Assembly (NCBI RefSeq): GCF_033118175.1
Contig: NC_083697.1
Span: forward strand, 23,658,001 to 23,722,000
DNA from: Dama dama
Taxonomy: Eukaryota > Chordata > Mammalia > Artiodactyla > Cervidae
DNA length: 64,000 nt
Direction: 5' to 3'
Part shown: piece by piece, positions 31,480 to 43,230 of the stretch
Numbering within the stretch: the stretch's first letter is position 1
How the letters are laid out: each line of letters opens with the position of its first letter
Translations under genes and position numbers: made by a program
Notes under the pieces: generated by a model
What the model saw: the letters and a program-made list of their open reading frames with translations, nothing else
Told to the model about the DNA's origin: nothing
Database searches by the model: none

Positions 31480-32225
31480 AAACTTTATGTAAATGATATT
31501 TCTCCTCTATGCATCTATGTCTTTTTTTTTCCTCTTTTGTCCTGAACATTGTTTTTGGGAAGTTCTCCATAGAGATCGGAGAGACACTTGTAGCTCTAGT
31601 TAATTCTGTTGTCTAGTGTCTACTGTACTATTACAGAAATACATCACCGTTTCTCTATAGAGGGACATTTGAATTGTTCCCACAATTGAGGTAGATTCGT
31701 AACCATTACAAACAAATGGTGCTATGTTCTTGTTTACAGTTCCTTGGCCACACATACAAGAGTTTCTCTAGAGTGTAAGTCTGAAAGAGAAAGGCTAAGA
31801 GTTCATACATACACACTTCAGCTTTACTAGAGAGTGTTCAGTTATTCTCCAGGGGTTGTCAATTGTGTGTTCCCAACAGCAGTGTTGCTTCACTCTCTTC
31901 TCCTCATGCAGCATTCCTTAAATAAAAATGTTTTGCAACCTAAAGTGTGAAAGTGTCTCTTTATTGTTTCATTTGCATTTCTCCAGGCATCTTTTCCTAT
32001 TTACTGATCAGTCAGGCTTCTTTCTTGACATGTATGTTCATAACAATTTGCCTGGTTTTCTATTGGGTGATTTGCCTTTTCCTACAAAGGATGTGTCTAC
32101 CAGTCCTCTTGAAGCATATATACAGGTGACAGCTGAGCTATTCAGTGTCTCATTGTTGTTCCTTTCTCTGTATTTGTTTTTCCTTCTCTTTAAATGTTTA
32201 TCTTTGAAGTTTGTCATCTGAGATC
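31480..32225 (-). repeat. old L1 fragment, diverged
   Basis: GAACATTGTTTTTGGGAAGTTC..., GGACATTTGAATTGTTCCCAC, TGTTCTTGTTTACAGTTCC, GTTCCCAACAGCAGTG and GTTTCATTTGCATTTCTCC are in the order of the antisense of old L1 3' regions. Confidence 0.5.
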
Positions 32226-32844
32226 AAAGAAAGGCCTCCCCCTTCCCTACTCCCCACCAACGTCTGCTGTTTCTCTTGGATAACTCCAAGGAGTGGAGTG
32301 AGAAGACTAGAGCAGTATGGGCAGCCTTGAGCTATGAGCACCAGGGGAGCAGATGAAGTGAAGCCATTTTTATTTCTCCACCATGGTCAACAGCCATTCT
32401 TATGTGTTCTTCCTACATTAAGGACAAAAGCTACTGCTCTGTCCATAAGAGAGAGAAAATAAAAAAGATTAAAAACTATCACATTTAGCCTATGTAAGCA
32501 TTGAGAAGTTTCCACTGAGACTACAGTTAGATAACAAAAATGAAATAATTTGAAGATTACGAAATTACTGCTAGTTTAAAAGTAGTCATGAAAACCAGTT
32601 TGAGATACTGCACAAATGCTTTTTAAAGCCTCCATTAAATCTACTGCTAAATATCAGGTTGAATCCATGGAACTGCAATTTTTAATCTCACAATAAGACA
32701 CCAAGCTCTCTCAATAATTCTAGCTTATGTTTTCATAGACACTGTGAACAGTCTTTGAAAGCTTTTCTGTGGCCTGTAACAGCTTTTGTTTCTTAGGACA
32801 CTTGGTATCATAAGTATAGATATGGTCATTAAATGTTAATAATG
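32226..32844. other. unassigned DNA
   Basis: AT-rich sequence without a recognised feature. Confidence 0.5.
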
Positions 32845-33065
32845 ATACCTAGTATTTATATAACACCTTTCATCCAAGGACCTCAAAGAACTGAGCAAAC
32901 ATTAACTCACTAATTCCCATAAGAGCCATGAAGCAAGAGTTATTATACCCGTTTTACTGAGGAAGGAACTGAGGCACAGGGAACTAAAGTAAATTAACTT
33001 ATTTAAGGTCATATGAGATGTTAAAATTGTAGCTGAGAATGGGCCTAGCTCTCATGCTCTCTTTT
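32845..33065 (-). repeat. MIR-family fragment
   Basis: CTAGTATTTATATAACACCTTTCATCC, ATTATACCCGTTTTACTGAGGAAGGAACTGAGGC and TTAACTTATTTAAGGTCATATGAG form a minus-strand MIR-type repeat, possibly the MIR3 subgroup. Confidence 0.65.
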
Positions 33066-33343
33066 CATGGTGGTCTAAAACATTATCTACTTCTGAGATT
33101 TGTGGGGTTCTTTTTTCTCTGCCCTTCCCATTTTCTCCTCTGAGTTTTGTTAAATAAACAATTATGAAAAGGGAAAATTTTCAGTGCTTAAATGCAAATA
33201 TCCAGCAGCACAATGTCATATAATTTCGGAGACATGTTTATTGAGCAAAAGAATAGAGGTGTGTGGCAGAAGATGACGAAGAGTTTATATAAGATCTATC
33301 ACCATTTTCCCAGTAAAAGAACCCTCAAGTCATTCCGTGAAAA

Positions 33344-33603
33344 AAGTTGCTGGTAGGGACTTCCCTAGAGGTTCACTGGTTAAGAATCCACCTTCCGAAA
33401 CACCGGTATAGTGTTTGAAATCCCTGGTCGGGGAACTGAGATCCCACGACTAATCCTGTGTGTGCCACAACTAGAGAGGCGCCTGCACTGCCGTGAAAGA
33501 CCCCACACTGCAAGAGAAGCCTGCACGCCTCAACTAAGACCTAAGTCAGAAATAAAATAAAATAGATAAATAAATATTTCTTTTTAAAAAAAAAAGAAGT
33601 TGT
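33344..33603 (+). mobile_element. CHR-type SINE, long form
   Basis: GGGACTTCCCTAGAGGTTCACTGG head, TCGGGGAACTGAGATCCCACG, the GTGCCACAACTAGAGAGGC body, and an AATAAATA-rich tail ending in poly-A. AAGTTG on each side (33,344-33,349 and 33,597-33,602) is a short possible duplication. Confidence 0.88.
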
Positions 33604-34527
33604 CACCCATTCCTTTAAAATTGACTAGGAAAGTTCTACCATCTCAACTGGTATTTCTACCAGGCCCCCCCTAATAAGAGTATTCTGACATTCTGACAAG
33701 TTCCAGGGACCTCCATTAGTTCACGTGCCCCTCCCCCCATTTTCATTAGACTGTGAATTTCTTTTTATATTGAACTGACACTTGACCTTGAGGCCTTAGT
33801 ACTGCCCTCCCTGGCATCATACAGAATAAGCCTAATCCCTCGCCAACGTGACAGACTGTCAGAGCTCCGAACCCAGATCTTTTGTCTCCCTCAACTCTTC
33901 CTTGCAGCAACCAGAGTACCAACAACTGTAACTCATATGTGGTTGTTTCTAGGTACATTCCATCATGTTTTTCCTATCTGACACACTCCAGTTGATCAAG
34001 GTCTCTCTTCAAATGTGGTGCCCAGAATGGAACGTCATATTCCAGATGTGGTTTGAGATTGGAGAACAGCTGCTTCCACTAACCACACCACAGTTCTTCC
34101 TTTATTTCAAAACTGTGGTTTAATCTTCCTACAGTCTTTTCTTCTCCAGGCAAAAAAAAAAAAAACAGCAAAAAGCAAAAACAATCCAATTTATATTGTC
34201 ATTTCTTAAAGATTTATTTGTCATTATTTGAATAATTTATATGCCTATTTCCTCTCTTTTTCTAATGTATTTCTAAATTTCATAGAAGTGAACATCATGA
34301 TCAAATAACACTTTTAACCTGATTAAAAATGGTGAGCCTCAACCTAAGTAAATCTTAAGTTGTTTCCTAACCAGCTGTCAGACCATAACCTTAGTAGATG
34401 TGCCTGAAATTTGGGCGTACATTTACTATCTTTCATGCAGATTATAAGATAAATGCAGCAGTGAGGTTTATTGTTTGTTTTTAGTATACAAATTGCGTGT
34501 GTGTGTTTCTGATTACAAAAACAATGA
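33604..34527. other. unassigned DNA
   Basis: No feature recognised. There is an A-run near 34,150-34,165. Confidence 0.5.
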
Positions 34528-34765
34528 AGTTCAGCGGTTGATAATCCAAGTCCTAGAATCAGATACACATGGATTTGAATTCTGGCCCTACCACTTATGA
34601 GACCTTGGATAAATTTATTTAAACTCTTTAGACTTTCATTTCTTCATGTGTAAAGTGAGGATTATAATAGGACCTCTCTTATGAGGTTATTGTGAAGATA
34701 TTATTTAATGATGATCACAGAACCTGATGTAGAGAAAGCACTCAACAAATATAAACATTCTTACT
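34528..34765 (+). repeat. MIR SINE
   Basis: AATCAGATACACATGGATTTGAATTCTGGCCC, ACTTATGAGACCTTGG, TCATGTGTAAAGTGAGGATTATAATAGG and AAGCACTCAACAAATATAAAC give nearly the full MIR order. Confidence 0.85.
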
Positions 34766-34900
34766 GTGGAAATATTTGGAACATACAGAAAAGAGGACAA
34801 AAGAAAAGTCACTTGTAATCTCCAGCTTGTTTTGGAGATAACTATTATTGCTATGTAGAATATATTCTTCTACATTTCTCTGTACTTTAACTACTCTTGA
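34766..34900. repeat. possible old L1 3' scrap
   Basis: GGAACATACAGAAAAGAGGACAAAAGAAAAGTCACTTG...GGAGATAACTATTATTGC resembles a motif of old L1 tails. The assignment is weak. Confidence 0.35.
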
Positions 34901-35044
34901 ATAAAGGGGAGTTCTTGCAGAACAAACAAGACTATGAAGACGAGCAGGGACATTTCTAATGTCTCAAGATAAGTAATAAACCAATAATAATATCAATATT
35001 ATGATAGACTTAAAACTTTAAGAAATATACAAATACATATATTT

Positions 35045-35557
35045 AGGTCATTATTAAAAAGCAGAGACATTACTTTGCCAACAAAGGTCCATCTAGTCAA
35101 GGCTATGGTTTTTCCAATGGTCATGTATGGATGTGAGAGTTGGACTATCAAGAAAGCTGAGTGCTGAAGAATTGATGCTTCTGAACTGTGGTGTTGGAGA
35201 AGACTCTTGAGGGTCCCTTGGACTGCAAGGAGATTCAACCAGCCCATCCTAAAGGAGATCAGTCCTGGGTGTTCATTGGAAGGAGTGATGTTGAAGCTGA
35301 AACTCCGATACTTTGGCCACCTGATGCGAAGAGCTGACTCATTGGAAAAGACCCTGATGCTGGGAAAGATTGAGGGCAGGAGGAGAAGGGGACGACAGAG
35401 GATGAGATGGTTGGATGGACTCATTGACTCTACAGACATGGGTTTGGGTGGACTCCGGGAGTTGATGATGGACAGGGAGGCCTGGCGTGCTATGGTTCAT
35501 GGGGTCGCAAAGAGTCGGACACGACTGAGCGACTGAACTGAACTGAGGTCATTATTA
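35045..35557 (+). mobile_element. BovB LINE 3' fragment with perfect 12-bp duplication
   Basis: A 489-bp 5'-truncated BovB (35,057-35,545) covering the extreme C-terminus of the RT and the GAACTGAACTGA end. A 109-codon remnant is open at 35,207-35,536. AGGTCATTATTA at 35,045-35,056 and 35,546-35,557 is a perfect duplication, so this is probably among the younger insertions here. Confidence 0.95.
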
Positions 35558-35891
35558 TTAGAAGTTGCCTAAAAATAATACATAATGGATAAGATATTCT
35601 GTCTTTTATAAAAGTAATCAGAAGTGGACATTATTGATACAGTGGGTGTGGTTACAGAAAGCCTTCCAGAACATCACACATAAACACTGGTACCCTGGCC
35701 ATGTGTATGTATATGTCAAGACCAGATTTCACCAAGTAACTTGTGGTTCTCAGAACCTGTGATTTTTATACAACAAATGTGAGATTTATTAAGTTTTGGT
35801 GATAATACAAAAGTAGTACTTTGAAACTAGTAATATCCACCAGGTTTAAATTCCAATAATAATTGATTCACATTTACTTTCCAAATTTACT

Positions 35892-36117
35892 TACAAGATT
35901 TGTTGCTGTGTTATTATTTAGTTGCTAAATCATGTCCAACTCTGGCAACCTCATGGATTGTAGCCCATCTGGCCCCTCTGTCCATGCAATTTCCCAGGCG
36001 AGAATACTGGAGTGGGTTGCCATGCCCTCCTCCAGGGGATCTTCCCAACCCAGGGATCAAACCTGCATCTCCTGCATTGGCAGGCGGATTCTTTGCCACT
36101 AAGCACATACAAGGTTT
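35892..36117 (-). mobile_element. Bov-tA SINE with 10-bp duplication
   Basis: Reverse Bov-tA, 35,902-36,107. The 3' head is clipped after GATTCTTTGCCACTAAGCA. TACAAGATTT (35,892-35,901) and TACAAGGTTT (36,108-36,117) flank it. Confidence 0.9.
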
Positions 36118-36489
36118 AGCTTATTGATAAATATATTTAAACTTGCACTAAATCGGTTTATTTCTTTTCCCCTAATTTCTTTCCATAATGTGGCCTCTAC
36201 ACTGGGAAAAAGGATCTATGGTTTTTCAAAGAAAGTTTATTTCTGGCTTCTCTGCTGCACCTGATGTATGAGAGCATTACTAGACAGGGGGCCACACTTG
36301 TTCACCAGAACGGACCCTCCAGTGTCTTTCCACATCCCCTTTAGAAAGCCTCCTGCAGCTGCTAACATCCGGCCATTACCCTGCAAGACTGGATCCCAGC
36401 CAAAGTGTAGAGGCTCCCAGCACCAACACCCGGAGGCATCCCTCAGCATCCCTTTGTCAGGCCCCTGAGCCATACCATTCCCACGGAAT
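36118..36489. other. unassigned DNA
   Basis: No gene recognised. It leads into the CpG-containing block that follows. Confidence 0.5.
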
Positions 36490-37010
36490 AAAACTTCTAA
36501 GCAGGGCACTGAAGCCGAGGGGGTGGCATTGACTCAGACCAGGCCCTTGCCCCCTCTGGCTCCTGGGCCACAGGTTGGGCCAACATCTCAAAGGTGGAAC
36601 ACCCGTCAGACCGTCCTGGGAGCCGTGAAGGCCTCCCGAGGCCTGACTGGGTGGCAGGCCAGAAGAAAGTGGGGACGGAGGGGCATAGGGTGGCGGATGT
36701 AGCCTGAGACACCGCCGTGTTTTTAGGGCTCGACCATATCAGCGCGGAGGCAGACGGCGGTGGAGGCTGTTTGAAGAGCGGCCTGTGACAGACCAAGAGG
36801 GTGCGGGCTCTGAGTCACGCCGACAGGTGTTATTACCAAAGTGATGTAGGGGATCTGGAATGTGACTTAAAAGGCAGTAATGAAACATTATCCATAAACA
36901 TGTTAACTGCTTCAAGTAATACGGCACTAAAAAGTGAGAGCAATCCCATTCTTAAGAAATCTCTGCTCACTGGCCATGAATGAGCAAACACAAGTGATGC
37001 ATAAACAGAA
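36490..37010. promoter_or_regulatory. candidate CpG-retaining regulatory block
   Basis: About 15 CpGs lie in 36,500-36,830 (for example CAGACCGTCC, CTCCCGAGGCC, GACACCGCCGTG, CAGCGCGGAGGC, GACGGCGGTGG, CACGCCGACAGG), against near absence around it. They are followed by repeat-free AT-rich sequence with GTTATTACCAAAG, CCATAAACATG (forkhead-like) and AAGTAATACGG. Overlapping open frames on both strands have no recognised domain. It could be a conserved enhancer or a minor promoter. Confidence 0.4.
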
Positions 37011-37245
37011 GTAAGCGAAAGGGGCAGGGTGCCACGTCTTTCTGAAGGAAGGCAACCAATCCTTACCGTCCACGCCTCTCTCCTGCCCCATTCCACCCGT
37101 GTAATTCCCATGACTGTTATAAACAGCCTTTCCACATTTGATATCCTGTCAGTTCTTAATAAAATCTTACCCTTTCTTGTCATCCCGACTTAGGATGTAA
37201 AGCCTTCCTCTTACTTGAAGTATTATTGGACTTTATACTACAGGG

Positions 37246-37355
37246 CAGAGAAGGGCATGGCAACCCATTCCAGTGTTCCTATCTGGAGAATCCCATGGAC
37301 AGAGGAGCCTGGTGGGCAACAGTCCGTGGGGTTGCAAAGAGTCAGACACGACAGA
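37246..37355 (+). mobile_element. Bov-A monomer / truncated Bov-tA
   Basis: CAGAGAAGGGCATGGCAACCC...GGAGCCTGGTGGGCAACAGTCC...GAGTCAGACACGAC, headless. No clear duplication. Confidence 0.85.
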
Positions 37356-38967
37356 ACCTGCTGTGTGTACAAACTATATAGGGGGCAAGCAGTCTGTCAC
37401 TATCCCCTCTTTGTTCCTGTCTTTCAGGATCATAGAGCATGTGTTTACAATCCACTTTTTTTCCTGATTTTTAAATTTATCTTTATTTCAGACTGTGTTC
37501 TTAAATCATTTACTAGAATGCTGAGTTTGCTGGTATAGTTCATAACATTTGAAAGGATTAACATTTTATTTATTCTCTCTAAATTCACAGCTGTTAGGAA
37601 ATAACCTAAAACTTCAGGATTTACTTTGCAGAAATTATTTCCTTCTAATGTATGCTCTTTCAAAGAAATTCAGAAGCCTGTTACACAAGAGGCTATACAG
37701 TTTTAATCCCATCCATTGGTACTTAGTGACCAGTTATACTTCAAAAAAAGTTTAAAATTTCTGTAATTTTCAAAGTAGTACATACTCATGAAAAAAATTG
37801 GGGAAAATACAAACATGTAGATAGTAATAACCTACAATTTAGACAACTGTGTTCAAACAATTGTGGCGTATTTCTTTATGGTCTTTGGTTTTTAAAGAAT
37901 AATAGTCTCAATTTAAAAGAAGAGCTTTAACTTCTTAGGCTAAAAAAAGTAGTAATCATGATTATTTAGAAATTTAATTACATGGAAGTTGAGTCAAAAT
38001 TTGTGGTCCAATTTTGATTACTGTATATCTTCCTATTTTATCTTTGGTTTTCCTGTGAAGTGATTTTTTTATTTCTTTAAAGTTATGAGAAACGAACTGT
38101 GAAAGCATATGCCAGTTGTCAAATCCACCTTCATCGCACTGGTTTGTAATCCACTTTTCAGGTGGAGAAAGCTTCTCCAGCCTGGGGCCCTGGACAGTAA
38201 CCAGTAGCAGTTATTTCCAGCTTTACGACTGCCGAGTGTCCTCCCATGGGAGGGGCAGTGACTGGCTTCAAGCCTAGCTTCCACTAGCAACTGAGGTAGA
38301 TGGTGCCCTGAACCCGGCTTTTCTGAACTCTGCAAGCCTGTTTCCAGCTGCTAACCCAGCAATTTCACCCAAGAGCCCCTCAGACACCCCAGGGAACAGT
38401 TTATCATTACCAGAATCACCTCAGCAAAGACAGACTCAGGAGGTTGCCCTAACCAACCAGACCTATAAACAGGATGGTTACCTATTACAGTTTTTCACAT
38501 CGTGTGTGTTTTCACTTTCTGTTTCTCTGCACATGGGATTAGGACAGTTCACAGCTTCAAACATGCTTCATCTTGATTCTCCTTTTAACAGCATTATCAT
38601 CCTCAATAATAATATAAAAACAATAAACAGCAGCAGCAGTACCTATTTGCCCATACTTGTTACTTTTTTAGTTTTTGTAGCTGTTGCATGTTATCTCATT
38701 ATTATTACCAATTGTTTCATGACAACTTTATATACAATTGATTTATTTTGAGCAAATGCAGTATATCATTAAAAAGTATCAATGTAGGTATTAAGATTGT
38801 GCTTTATTCTCCTCATATAAAAGATTATTAGATGCTGTCTTTATACATTGGGTCCAATTTTGGCTAATGTCCGATTAAGAGAATAGTTGCCCTTAAATAA
38901 AACTCATTGCTTAGCTAAAGGCTTTTTTCCTGACTAGGACATTTATTGAGGCCTAATCTATAACAGG
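37356..38967. other. unassigned DNA
   Basis: Long AT-rich repeat-poor stretch. Positions 37,770-37,900 faintly resemble old L1 tails. A CAGCAGCAGCAG run lies near 38,627-38,640. No gene is recognised. Confidence 0.45.
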
Positions 38968-39024
38968 CAGGGCTTCCCGGGCAGCTCAGTGATAAAGAAT
39001 CCACCTGCCAGGGCAGGGCAAGTG
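38968..39024 (+). mobile_element. Bov-tA head fragment
   Basis: AGGGCTTCCCGGGCAGCTCAGTGATAAAGAATCCACCTGCC: only the tRNA-like head is present. Confidence 0.75.
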
Positions 39025-40576
39025 AGTATAACTTTGAAATAAATCTAAGTTACTGAGGTAATGTCAGTGTCAGTCAAGGGTTTCATTATTATATAATTTA
39101 AATACTATAGCTTACCTTTTCTAAAGGATTCACCTATATTCTATTTTGTTTTTTAATTCAAGATTCCAAGATTTTATTAGCTAAATCATTCCTGCTGCCA
39201 GAGACTAGCCATGTCTCTACAGGTGAGAAAATGAAAGTTCAGTGAATGTTAACTACCTACCATATTGCCTGCTTTAAACTTCTGTGACTTCTTGAGTTTG
39301 GAGCAGAAACTCAAATTTATTAAGTATGGATTTTAGATGAAACATTTAGCTGGAAATTAAGCTCAAGATGTAGAGGAACACTGCAACGCCCTTGCCCCTA
39401 TAGAGTGGGTATCTGTTGTTCGTAGCCTTAGGCAGATCATTAGACCTTTCTGCACCTCATCTTCTACACTCGGAGGACGCAACCATCCATTTCAAACGTC
39501 CATGATTCCACGGTTCCCAGCAAGGTCGTAGGCTAAGTTCCACACTTGCTTTTGTGTGTAACAGTTGCTTCGGGCTTTCTAGAACCCTTTCCTTCTTCTC
39601 TCAGTGATAGCAGCTGCCACCACTCTTGCTTAGGTAACTGCTCCTCACCACTCCGGCAACCATTTGTCCTATAATTCTGGTGTGGCAGCCCCTCAGAGCT
39701 CTTCACCCACCTGACCATAGGGATGAGCCAGTGGTGAACACGAGACCCAGCCAGGGCCAACCCCAGGCTGTCTCAGATTTCCCAAATGGTAGCTGGCAGG
39801 GATATTTTTCTTTTCCCTTTGGAACTTTAGTCACAGGGATAGAGCCCTAGAGCAACCTGTCTTCAAGTCCCCTAGCAAGCCAAAGGGCTGGTGAGCAAGA
39901 GGCCAGGCCTGAGATGGAAGCCAAGATGAGAGAAGGGCAGGAGGAGACAGATTTGTGATGGCGCTCCCGGCACCTGATCCAGATGAGACTGAGGCCAGCT
40001 CCCTGGTCCCCTTCCTGTGGTCTGGTCACGGCAGTCTGTCACAACCACATCTTTGCTTAAGCTGTAGAAGTCTGGGGTCTCTGTTGCTAACAATCAGAAG
40101 GGCTCTAAGCAGCACAATTTTCTATCTTCCTCCAGCTGCCCATATTCTATATTCCAATTCAATTAAATTGGGTGAAAGTAGTTTTTATGGTTCTACCTGC
40201 TTAACAATTCACCATGTCCTCAGAGCTTTTACTTTTAAGGTGGTGCAGTCAAGTGACAGACTTACATCAGTACCGTAAAACACCGGGATTTCAGCTTTAA
40301 AGCACTGAGTTTGAAGAGATGGATACTTTTAATCACAAACCAGAGAAATCTCTTTCTCTATGGAAAAATCTGAGACCTTCTTCAGTATCTGGATTTTCCA
40401 AAAGAGAAAATCGAGCAAGAAGAAAACATCAAATACTAAGTCACTGGATAAAACTTCTCTGAAATTCAGGGCTGGGGGCTGTCCCTGATTGTGTAGGATT
40501 TGACACTGGAACAAGTGGTAACAATGTGGCTTTTCCTGGTGGCTATGCTGGGGATCAGGAAGACGGGGGAGAGCAG
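39025..40576. other. unassigned DNA
   Basis: No recognised gene or repeat. Open frames of 60-107 codons at 39,530-40,280 occur on both strands without domain resemblance. Confidence 0.45.
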
Positions 40577-40816
40577 CAGGCCTGGCAGTGTGTGTGTGAG
40601 CTCAGTCACTCAGTCATGTCCGACTCTTTGTGACTTCATGGACTGTAGCCCACCAGGCTCCTCTGTCCATGGGATTCTCCAGGCAAGAATACTGGAGTGG
40701 GTTGCCATCACCTTCTCCAGGGTATCTTCCTGACCCAGGGATCGAACTTAAATCTCCTGCATTGCAGGCAGATTCTTTACTGCTTGAGTCATTGGGGAAG
40801 ACCCCAGCCCTGGCAG
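40577..40816 (-). mobile_element. Bov-tA SINE with 12-bp duplication
   Basis: Reverse full-length Bov-tA (40,589-40,804) with a TG-rich tail. CAGGCCTGGCAG (40,577-40,588) and CAGCCCTGGCAG (40,805-40,816) differ at one base. Confidence 0.93.
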
Positions 40817-41479
40817 ACACCTCTGCAAACTCAGACTTGGTGTCATGGAGATTTTCTGATCAACCCTGGAGAGACTACTGAGCAGGGCATTCTATCTGAA
40901 GGCATAGAGTCTCCAGAGCAGCTATGGCTCCCTACTGCCAGGAAACTGGGATGCACGTGTGAAGGGTGCCATTCAAGACCTCCAGAAAGTATAGAGAATA
41001 TAGAGGGGCATTTAGTCTAATGGCAAGGGAAGAAAACCACATACAAAAAAACCGCAATCTATGGCCAAAAGTGTAGCTGGGAAGAGAGGTCTTTCTGCCT
41101 CACTAGTAAGAATAACTCTAGAAAACCCAAAGGAACCCGCCAAGCCTGTGTTTGGTGTATGGCAGAACTTGTGAAAAACACAAAAGCCAGAGAGTGGCTG
41201 AGGGTTCAGACCAACTCTACGGGCTGGGGGGAGACAGTTCCTGAGAGAGCAAACCAACTAGAGCTACTCTCCACCACAGATATTCAAAGATCAACAAGGT
41301 TGTTTTCCATTTTAAGTACAACTTATTTGCTTTAAATACAAGTAAACCTGAATCCAAACTGCAGGATGTCATGTATAAATCCCAAGATTTCAGTTCCCCT
41401 TTTCCTTCTCATTCCATTTCTACAGCCAGTGCAGCAGGCGGTCTCGTGGTTGGGATGTGAATCACACACACATACACTT
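40817..41479. other. unassigned DNA
   Basis: No gene or repeat recognised between two Bov-tA copies. Confidence 0.5.
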
Positions 41480-41755
41480 AACACTGCAACATGCGCTAAG
41501 CCACTTCAGTCATGTCCAACTTGCTTCAACCTAGGCTCTACAACCCAGGTTCTACAACCCAGGACTACAGCACACCAGGCTCCTCTGTCCGTGGGATTCT
41601 CCAGGCAAGAACACTGGCGTGGGTTGCCAAGTCCTCCTCCAGGGGATTTTCCCGACCCAGGGATTGAACCCACATCTCTTACATCTTCTGCAGTGGCAGG
41701 TGGGTTCTTTACTGCTAGTGCCACCTGGGAAGCCCATGCAGAACACTGCAACATG
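41480..41755 (-). mobile_element. Bov-tA SINE with perfect 14-bp duplication
   Basis: Reverse full-length Bov-tA (41,494-41,741). AACACTGCAACATG at 41,480-41,493 and 41,742-41,755 is a perfect duplication. A 14-bp unit, TCTACAACCCAGG plus one base, is tandemly doubled inside the body at 41,537-41,564. Confidence 0.95.
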
Positions 41756-41924
41756 TTAATAATATTTTAGGCACTGAAGTTTAACAGTGCCACAAAAGAC
41801 TGTATAAACTTACTCTAAGCTTCCATGTATATTATTGTATACTATTTGTGCCTCATCCTCCTCTCCATTTCTTTAAGTAGTTTCAAAATGTACACTTTGA
41901 CTCCAAGAGATACCGCTGAAGTCA

Positions 41925-42080
41925 TCTGGCCTTATTTCCTTGTCTTTTGAAGACCAGGACACCAGGGCTCAAAGAGATGCTGTGACTTGCTCAGAGTCAC
42001 ACAAGCTATTAATGGCAGAGACAGAACTAGAAGGTCTATCCACAGGTCTCTGGAACACCAGGCCCTAACCCAAGCCACAG
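41925..42080 (-). repeat. ancient MIR/L2-like fragment
   Basis: GAAGTCATCTGGCC...GACACCAGGGCTCAAAGAG, GTGACTTGCTCAGAGTCACACAAGC and GGCAGAGACAGAACTAG are typical of a diverged minus-strand ancient mammalian repeat. Confidence 0.5.
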
Positions 42081-42227
42081 CTCCAGGGGGGTCCTCTACA
42101 GAAGCCGGGCATCATGACAGGGGAGTTCACAACAGGAGGTGAGGTGGACCAGCATACCGATTCAAACTGACCAGAGTGGAAACCTGGAGTGAGCAGTCAG
42201 AATTGTAACAAGATAAAAGCAAATAAT

Positions 42228-42575
42228 GGGGCTTCACTGGTGGCTCAGTGGTAAAGAATCCACCAGCTAACACAGGAGATACAGGTTCCATCCCTGATTT
42301 GGGAAGATCCCACATGCTACGGAGTAACTAAGTCCATGAGTCACAACTACTGAGCCTGTGCTCCAGAGCCTGGGAACCACAACTATTGAGCCCTCACACC
42401 ACAACTACTGAAGCCTGTGCACCCTTGGAGCCTGTACCCACAGTAAAAGGAGCCACTGCAATAAGAAGCCTGACCACTGCAACTAGAGAGGAGCCCCCAC
42501 TCGCTGCAACTAGACCAAAGCCTGAACAGCAACAAAGACCCAGCACAGCCAAAAATAAATAAAACTTTAAAAAGA
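42228..42575 (+). mobile_element. CHR-type SINE, full-length
   Basis: A tRNA-like head (GGGGCTTCACTGGTGGCTCAG, GTTCCATCCCTG) is followed by the long CACAACTACTGAGCC body, AGAGAGGAGCCCCCACTCGC, CAACAAAGACCCAGCACAGCC and an AAATAAATAAAA tail. It is the best-preserved long SINE of this type in the window. Confidence 0.88.
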
Positions 42576-42694
42576 AAACAAACAACAACAGCAAAACCAA
42601 ATGATGTTTACTCACGCCAAAATGACAAAAACTCATCAATCTCAAACTAGATGTTGAAAAGTTTAATAATTGCCTTGAAGGCTTTGATAGTAGC

Positions 42695-42895
42695 TGTGTG
42701 CTGTGCTAAGTCATTCAGTTGTGTCCAACTGTGGACTGTACCCCACCAGACTCCTCCGTCCATGGGATTTTCTAGGCAAGAATACTGGAGTGGGTTGCCA
42801 TGTCCTCCTCCAGGGGATCTTTCCCACCCAGGGATCGAACCTGAGGCTCCTACATTGCAGGCAGATTCTTTACTGCTGAACCACTAGGGAAGCCC
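42695..42895 (-). mobile_element. Bov-tA SINE
   Basis: Reverse Bov-tA with a short internal deletion (GTCCAACTGTGGACTG lacks the CTTTGCGACCCCA part). The head ends CCACTAGGGAAGCCC. It lies 120 bp from an oppositely oriented CHR SINE. Confidence 0.92.
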
Positions 42896-42939
42896 AGCAC
42901 TTTCATAATATTTCATCTGTAAGTTCTCAAAATACTATA

Positions 42940-43180
42940 AAGCTAGTATGATTTTTACATTACTAGTATGACTTCCATTTCACAGGTGGGGAAACTGAGG
43001 CACTAGGTGGAATAAGAAACTTGCCCAAAGTTATACAAAGAAGCGAGAGTGGAATGTAGTCTATGACCTACACATGAACCATGGAATCGTGGAGGTTTGA
43101 AATGGAAGAGCCTGAATGAAAAGTTCTAATGATCTGCCTAAAGTCACAAAGCTAGTTAGTAAGTGAGCTGCAAGAAACCC
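42940..43180 (-). repeat. MIR-like fragments, one or two
   Basis: TGACTTCCATTTCACAGGTGGGGAAACTGAGGC...AACTTGCCCAAAGTTATAC is a minus-strand MIR core. A second similar piece follows (CTGCCTAAAGTCACAAAGCTAGTTAG). Confidence 0.6.
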
Positions 43181-43186
43181 AAGGCC

Positions 43187-43230
43187 CCGTGGATCCCCGT
43201 GGATCCCTTGTGGATCCCATGTGATCCTTG
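43187..43230 (+). repeat. degenerate GTGGATCCC tandem
   Basis: Units GTGGATCCCC (43,189), GTGGATCCCTT (43,199), GTGGATCCCAT (43,210) and GTGATCCTT (43,221) lie in tandem: three or four copies of a 10-11-bp unit. Confidence 0.8.

Noticed and set aside
37360..37385. TATATAGGGGGCAAG as a CTCF site
   Set aside because: Only the GGGGGC core matches; the left half of the motif does not fit.
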